A stretch of DNA of 64,000 nt from an uncultured Clostridia bacterium (GTDB lineage: Bacteria > Bacillota > Clostridia > Lachnospirales > Lachnospiraceae): NCBI GenBank assembly GCA_948472945.1, contig CAOKVX010000013.1:1-64000 (forward strand). Direction: 5' to 3'. Made by a program: the position numbers and the translations under genes. Numbering within the stretch: the first letter of the stretch is position 1; each line of letters begins with the position of its first letter. Of this stretch, positions 60,256-64,000 are shown piece after piece. The notes below the pieces were generated by a model. That model did not search any database and was not told the DNA's origin. It saw only the letters and a list, made by a program, of their open reading frames with translations.

Positions 60256-60729
60256 TTATGCTAAATATTTCCTTACGTCTCTTTCTACTTTCTTCATTTC
60301 CCAAACAGTCATTATCTCGCCTACCTGATAAACTTCCAAATCATCATCATAAACAACGGTTTCTATTGGCTTTTGGCAGGAATAACGGTCTGCTATTACA
60401 GTGTCCTCTAATAATCTGTTTTCAAGCCTTGTAAGGAGATTCAGACATTGTATATAGTTTTCCTCTTTATCCTCTGAATACGTCACACAAATAATACGCA
60501 CCCTGCATACGCTTTCTTCATCACCTGTTTTTTTGGTAAGAAGTTTTAAGAGTATATAGGGTGCTGCTTTCTTTTCAGATTCTTTACTTGGTATTCCTCC
60601 AATAAATACTTTTGGCGGTCGTTCTCCTGCTTCTGTTCCATTCTCCGGGACTCTGGCAACCAAACACATATCCTTAGTAATTTCCTTACAATATCTTTCC
60701 AAAGCTTTTAATAGGTCTAACGGTGTCAT
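60256..60729 (-). CDS. Tail terminator/completion-like protein
   Basis: 157 residues. MTPLDLLKALERYCKEITKD, PPKVFIGGIPSKES and VRIICVTYSEDKEENYIQCL resemble the small tail completion proteins found between head-tail connectors and the sheath. Family not firmly identified; placed by order. Confidence 0.65.
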   Translation of the reverse strand: MTPLDLLKALERYCKEITKDMCLVARVPENGTEAGERPPKVFIGGIPSKESEKKAAPYILLKLLTKKTGDEESVCRVRIICVTYSEDKEENYIQCLNLLTRLENRLLEDTVIADRYSCQKPIETVVYDDDLEVYQVGEIMTVWEMKKVERDVRKYLA

Positions 60730-60736
60730 TACTTAA

Positions 60737-61351
60737 TTACCCTCCATATCCATTTATTAGTCTTTCTATTTCGTGATTGATTCTTTTATTAATAACCTCA
60801 CTTACTCTGTCTTCCACCGATTGTATAACAACGGTATTTTCTGCCATCCTTGGAACTGATGGACCATATCTTTCCTTAATCATTTGATTGTACTTTGTTT
60901 GGTTTATCTGATTTCTTTGCTTACTTGAATATTTGTTTATACGGTGGAAAACACCTAAATGTTCACTTTGCATCTTTGCAATAAATCCTTTTCTTGATAC
61001 TCCTGTATTGCCTTTTTTAACTGATACATTTACTTTCTTTTTGCCATAAGTCGGCGTTTTTGGCGATACTCTAAATTTGTATAGAGGTATTACCGTTCCT
61101 GCAAATTCGATTTCTCCTATTAATCCGTCATCCACCCTTTTTACTTGATTATAGCCGACTTTAGAATGTTCCGATATAACAGCTGTTGTAATATTGTAAA
61201 CACTTTTAATTTGCTTATTAAAAACCGTCTTTCCTGCCGATAACCCTCTTGACAATGCAGGTTTTAATACTTTTTCTTCCGCTAACCCCATTCCCTCAAG
61301 AATGGCATGTAACCTGTTAGTTGTTTCTTCCGATACTTCTACCTCAATCAT
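60737..61351 (-). CDS. Minor tail protein Z-like
   Basis: 204 residues, basic. KVLKPALSRGLSAGKTVFNK near residue 35 and KERYGPSVPRMAENTVVIQS near 162 fit the Minor_tail_Z family, which acts in head-tail joining or tail completion. It overlaps the next gene's start by one base. Confidence 0.78.
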   Translation of the reverse strand: MIEVEVSEETTNRLHAILEGMGLAEEKVLKPALSRGLSAGKTVFNKQIKSVYNITTAVISEHSKVGYNQVKRVDDGLIGEIEFAGTVIPLYKFRVSPKTPTYGKKKVNVSVKKGNTGVSRKGFIAKMQSEHLGVFHRINKYSSKQRNQINQTKYNQMIKERYGPSVPRMAENTVVIQSVEDRVSEVINKRINHEIERLINGYGG

Positions 61352-61686
61352 TACTCATCATACCTTTCCAAATCTATAATTAGCTCGTTATACTCGTTCA
61401 GGACATTAGCAATCTTAAAAAGGTCACTGCCTATCCAAAACCGCATACCCTGCCGCGGCTCTTTTCCCAAGTCTCTCAGCCGTACCCGGACAACAACATA
61501 TTTCCCATATATGCCCTCTGCATGGTCCCCTCCTCCGTTCCGGTCTTTGGTTTCCTCCGAATCAAAAATGACGGGTATATTTTTATCTGTCCCGTCACAT
61601 CTGATTCTTTGTAACTGCGCATATTCTTCCGCATTAAAAAAAGTTGTGTCCAAGTCCCTGTCAAGCATTGCCTTAAAATTGTTCAC
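61351..61686 (-). CDS. Head-tail connector protein
   Basis: 111 residues. KAMLDRDLDTTFFNAEEYAQ at the start and a beta-rich end (MRFWIGSDLFKIANVLNEYN) fit the lambda FII/gpG-type connector class that follows the capsid gene. Placed by order and size. Confidence 0.68.
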   Translation of the reverse strand: MNNFKAMLDRDLDTTFFNAEEYAQLQRIRCDGTDKNIPVIFDSEETKDRNGGGDHAEGIYGKYVVVRVRLRDLGKEPRQGMRFWIGSDLFKIANVLNEYNELIIDLERYDE

Positions 61687-61705
61687 AGCCTGCCACCGCC
61701 TTTTT

Positions 61706-62761
61706 TTAGCAGACCGTAGCTACAAACCAAGAATCAACCTCATGCGGTACAGGAATAGGCGCGGAGGATAACTGTAAAAAACGCCTTGCCGGGCGTCTTT
61801 CTACCCACTGTTCGGGTATTCTTATACCCTCTTCTACGCTGATTGTCTTTCCTTTTTCGTCCACAATGCCTACTGCCCCGTAATACATAGAATACGCTGC
61901 CTCCGTTGCCAATAACGCAACAACATTTGACGGCAACAAATACTTGTTTTCCGGCTTCGCTCTGTTCGTCCAGTTGTCTAAATACATTTCCTTGTATTTA
62001 TAAATATCCATGCCAAGGCTGTGTATTGTTCCAACATATGTAGCACCGTTCGGGAGTTCCCTCGGCTTTATTACTGCAAGGTCATACCGTCTGTTATCAA
62101 ACACGTCTTTTACTTCGCCATCTTTTAAAAATGTATTCAATGCATCCTGACCCATAAGACATATATCACAATTTACAAATCCGTTTTCCTGTACCTTATC
62201 TCGCCATTCTTCCAACTGCTCTAATTTACCGCCTGTCACCTTATTCCATTTTTCAGAGTCTTTCAACGTAACTTTATTTGTAAACTGAAAATCAATAATT
62301 TCCTGTATCGCTTTACCTTTGCTGTCCAAAATCGGTATTTTCCCTGTAAACAGGGCCATGCAACACATCCACTCCTCCCGGCGTGTAATCATCTGGTCCA
62401 ACTTGCTAAAGTCTTGCTTCATTTTTTCAACGGCTCTTTGGTTTGGGGATTTCCCGTTATACAGGGCTTCTCCCGGCGTGCGTTTTAAAATATCGTCTAC
62501 TGTCGTAATAGTGTTAGGTGCCACAAGTGGCGGTTCGTACATAGTTGTCTGAAAACCCTCATTTTCAACTGTTTCACCGCCAATTTTTCTATGTACAAAC
62601 GGTGCTAACGCCCTATTTCCTTTTGTGAAGTCAACGTCTACCTTTTCCGTAGGAAATGTTTCTACATTTCGAAAAAAAGTATCTTTGATAAAAGTATGCA
62701 CTTTCGGCATACGCTCCACTAATTTACCCATTGTCCTTGGGTCGTAAATACTGATTGCCAT
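61706..62761 (-). CDS. Major capsid protein E-type
   Basis: 351 residues. It starts AISIYDPRTMGKLVERMPKV and has FTKGNRALAPFVHRKIGGET, PLVAPNTITTVDDILKRTPG and GQDALNTFLKD; this is the phage major capsid protein E (lambda gpE) family, not the HK97 gp5 family usual beside P2-like tails. It lies 29 bases after the decoration protein gene. Confidence 0.92.
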   Translation of the reverse strand: MAISIYDPRTMGKLVERMPKVHTFIKDTFFRNVETFPTEKVDVDFTKGNRALAPFVHRKIGGETVENEGFQTTMYEPPLVAPNTITTVDDILKRTPGEALYNGKSPNQRAVEKMKQDFSKLDQMITRREEWMCCMALFTGKIPILDSKGKAIQEIIDFQFTNKVTLKDSEKWNKVTGGKLEQLEEWRDKVQENGFVNCDICLMGQDALNTFLKDGEVKDVFDNRRYDLAVIKPRELPNGATYVGTIHSLGMDIYKYKEMYLDNWTNRAKPENKYLLPSNVVALLATEAAYSMYYGAVGIVDEKGKTISVEEGIRIPEQWVERRPARRFLQLSSAPIPVPHEVDSWFVATVC

Positions 62762-62790
62762 AATTTTATCTCCTTCTCATATTCTCTGCT

Positions 62791-63180
62791 TTAACCCTGC
62801 GTTTTCTCATCTTCACCTTGCGCGGCGGCTACACCGTTTTCCGTGTCCATCAAAAAAATACCCAGCTTCCTAAACGGCGCTTTAAAATCCGCTGCTGTAG
62901 TTCCTGCGGGTACTTCAATAGAATCCCCAAAAAACTGCCCCGTAAGGTAATACACTGCCTCCTGCCCTGCTACTGCGTTCTCAGCTGCCAATCCGTAAAC
63001 CTGTGCCACGGTGTCAGACGTTACGGCTTTTATTTTTCCATCCGTGCCAAGTACAATGGGCATAAGTTCCAAGATTATTTCATCCTCTGCCACTGTGCCC
63101 GAATCGGTCACAACGGGGTAATCGCCTGCGTGAATCATTTTGGGAATATAATTTCCCAACACTTCTTTTCCTGCTGCCAT
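62791..63180 (-). CDS. Head decoration protein D
   Basis: 129 residues. PKMIHAGDYPVVTDSGTV at the start and ENAVAGQEAVYYLTGQFFGD fit the lambda gpD-type decoration family that stabilises capsids. It carries prophage palindrome copy 5. Confidence 0.88.
   Translation of the reverse strand: MAAGKEVLGNYIPKMIHAGDYPVVTDSGTVAEDEIILELMPIVLGTDGKIKAVTSDTVAQVYGLAAENAVAGQEAVYYLTGQFFGDSIEVPAGTTAADFKAPFRKLGIFLMDTENGVAAAQGEDEKTQG
63095..63111. repeat. 17-bp prophage palindrome, copy 5
   Basis: GTGCCCGAATCGGTCAC, a full consensus match, 69-85 bases inside the decoration gene. Confidence 0.65.
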
Positions 63181-63196
63181 TTTCCTTTACCTCCTG

Positions 63197-64000
63197 TTAT
63201 TTTGCTGCCGGGTACAACTGGTCGATAATGTCACCATAAGGGTCCTCACTACCTCCTGCACCGCCTTTGTTTGATATAGGGTTTACGTCTTTAACGCCTG
63301 AATCCTCAACGTCTTTTTTACGGTCACTTAAAAACGTCTCCCCTGTCTGTTTCTGCTCCGCTATAATCTGCATTGCAAACACTTCCGCACTTACAGGTTC
63401 TTCATACTTGGCTTTGTTTGCCAACTCCTCAAAACCCGGCAGGGTAATTTCATCAATCGCCTTGATTCTTGCCCTCTCCGCGTCCACCGCCGCTTTGCTT
63501 CCTGCCGCGTCTGTGCCGGCCCCTGCTAAAACCTCGCTTTTATACGCATTAGCCACGTCCGGGTATTCCTTTTTAAACTCCTCCAATGTCATTTTCTTTT
63601 CCTCCTTGCCATTTTTTAAATCAGGTTTATTATTATGGCTGCCTGCACAGCCTAATAATCCTTTTGGTATGGTGTGGAATCTCTCCAGTCCGATAGAAAC
63701 GGAGTTAACAACTACCATTTCCGCATTTTCCACCTCTGTTTGTACATCCGTGAACATAACATCTGTGCAAAATCCCGCGTCTACTGCCTCCTGCCCCGTA
63801 AACCATGTACCCTCATCCGTCATAAGGCTTTTAATTTCTTCCTCTGACTTATCCGTAACGGTCATATAACAGTTAACAATGGACTGCTTGATTGTCTCCA
63901 GTTCTTTAACGATATTTGCCAAATCCGTGGTGTTATAATATCCAATCAGCCCGGCCAAGGGGTCGTGCACCATAAACACGCCGCCCACAGAAATTTCTAT
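63197..64000 (-). CDS. Head maturation protease (ClpP-like), 5' end outside the window
   Basis: The frame stays open to 64000. The visible N-terminal part has SVGGVFMVHDPLAGLIGYYN, the catalytic His region of ClpP-type phage head proteases, then EEIKSLMTDEGTWFTGQEAV with the family Glu-x-x-Ala-x-x-x-Gly-Phe pattern. From about residue 140 a Lys/Glu-rich scaffold-like tail follows (MTLEEFKKEYPDVANAYKSE), as in lambda C/Nu3 fusions. The nucleophile Ser is beyond the window. Confidence 0.85.
   Translation of the reverse strand: MEISVGGVFMVHDPLAGLIGYYNTTDLANIVKELETIKQSIVNCYMTVTDKSEEEIKSLMTDEGTWFTGQEAVDAGFCTDVMFTDVQTEVENAEMVVVNSVSIGLERFHTIPKGLLGCAGSHNNKPDLKNGKEEKKMTLEEFKKEYPDVANAYKSEVLAGAGTDAAGSKAAVDAERARIKAIDEITLPGFEELANKAKYEEPVSAEVFAMQIIAEQKQTGETFLSDRKKDVEDSGVKDVNPISNKGGAGGSEDPYGDIIDQLYPAAK

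Larger units (their letters stand above)
41554..64000 (-). mobile_element. Late region of a P2-like (myovirus) prophage, partial
   Basis: Head, tail, baseplate, fibre and lysis genes are all on the minus strand in P2-like order with lambda-type head genes. The integrase, repressor and replication genes are not here, so the other end lies past 64000. I found no clear attachment repeat at this end; the boundary is somewhere between 40321 and 41677, where the IS30 gene sits. Confidence 0.88.

Noticed and set aside
47881-63111. Val-Thr-Asp-Ser as a shared protein motif in three phage proteins
   Set aside because: The proteins are unrelated and the shared signal extends to symmetric flanks and to copies outside this frame, so a DNA-level signal explains it better.

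Overview
The window is a piece of a Gram-positive Clostridia-type (Firmicutes) chromosome, about 40% G+C by eye, joined to a large contractile-tail (P2-like) prophage. The host assignment rests on AGGAGG-type Shine-Dalgarno sites, SepF and DivIVA with a full MinCDE/MreBCD set, a ribosomal protein L27 with a cleavable N-terminal extension beside its Prp protease, a LexA box of the Firmicutes type, and the order mutS-mutL-miaA-methionine gamma-lyase family protein. I cannot name the genus.

Host part (1-40391). 1-5072 is a plus-strand group: GT-C-like membrane protein, mannonate dehydratase and a large secreted cell-wall amidase. 5093-13846 is mostly minus strand: a Xer-type recombinase, an orphan BlaI-type repressor with its operators, rluD-lspA-aroB, and a division block (divIVA-sepF-yggS-HlyD-like). 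14455-24874 is one long minus-strand cell-shape and wall operon: radC-mreB-mreC-mreD-mrdA(PBP2)-minC-minD-minE-rodA-mgsA-dacF, closed by a strong terminator. 25316-33042 is the SH3 protein-mutS-mutL-miaA-PLP enzyme operon, facing a divergent, self-repressed lexA. 33832-36173 holds terminators, a decayed hybrid histidine kinase and two zinc-ribbon proteins. 36174-40320 is the classic operon rplU-prp-rpmA-obgE-nadD-yqeK-rsfS with promoter and leader.

Mobile part (40392-64000). An IS30-family transposase sits at the junction. Beyond it, all on the minus strand, lies the late region of a myovirus-type prophage, read from 64000 downward: head protease, decoration protein, major capsid, connector, tail completion genes, sheath, tube, tail assembly chaperone with a -1 frameshift, tape measure, gpX, gpD, gpV, gpU, gpW, gpJ, gpI, tail fibre, a DNA adenine methylase, a C1-type regulator, XhlA, amidase and holin. 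Integrase and early genes are not in the window and would lie past 64000.

The least ordinary part is the accessory cargo inside the prophage. (1) Two AT-rich genes between the tail chaperone and the tape measure (55244-57043) carry the same duplicated leader, whose 16-bp hairpin buries the ribosome binding site. The duplication includes a decayed copy of the end of the chaperone gene. The two proteins share a central SAP-like module, one fused to an N-terminal SWIM zinc finger and the other to a C-terminal TM2 membrane domain. (2) A 17-bp palindrome, GTGNCCGAATCGGNCAC, occurs at five places in the prophage, often about 70 bp inside a gene start. (3) A ribbon-helix-helix gene and a 50-codon gene at the prophage end are each driven by a promoter with the same palindrome in its 17-bp spacer. 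(4) A C1-type regulator gene sits inside the lysis region with its own operator-like repeats and terminator.
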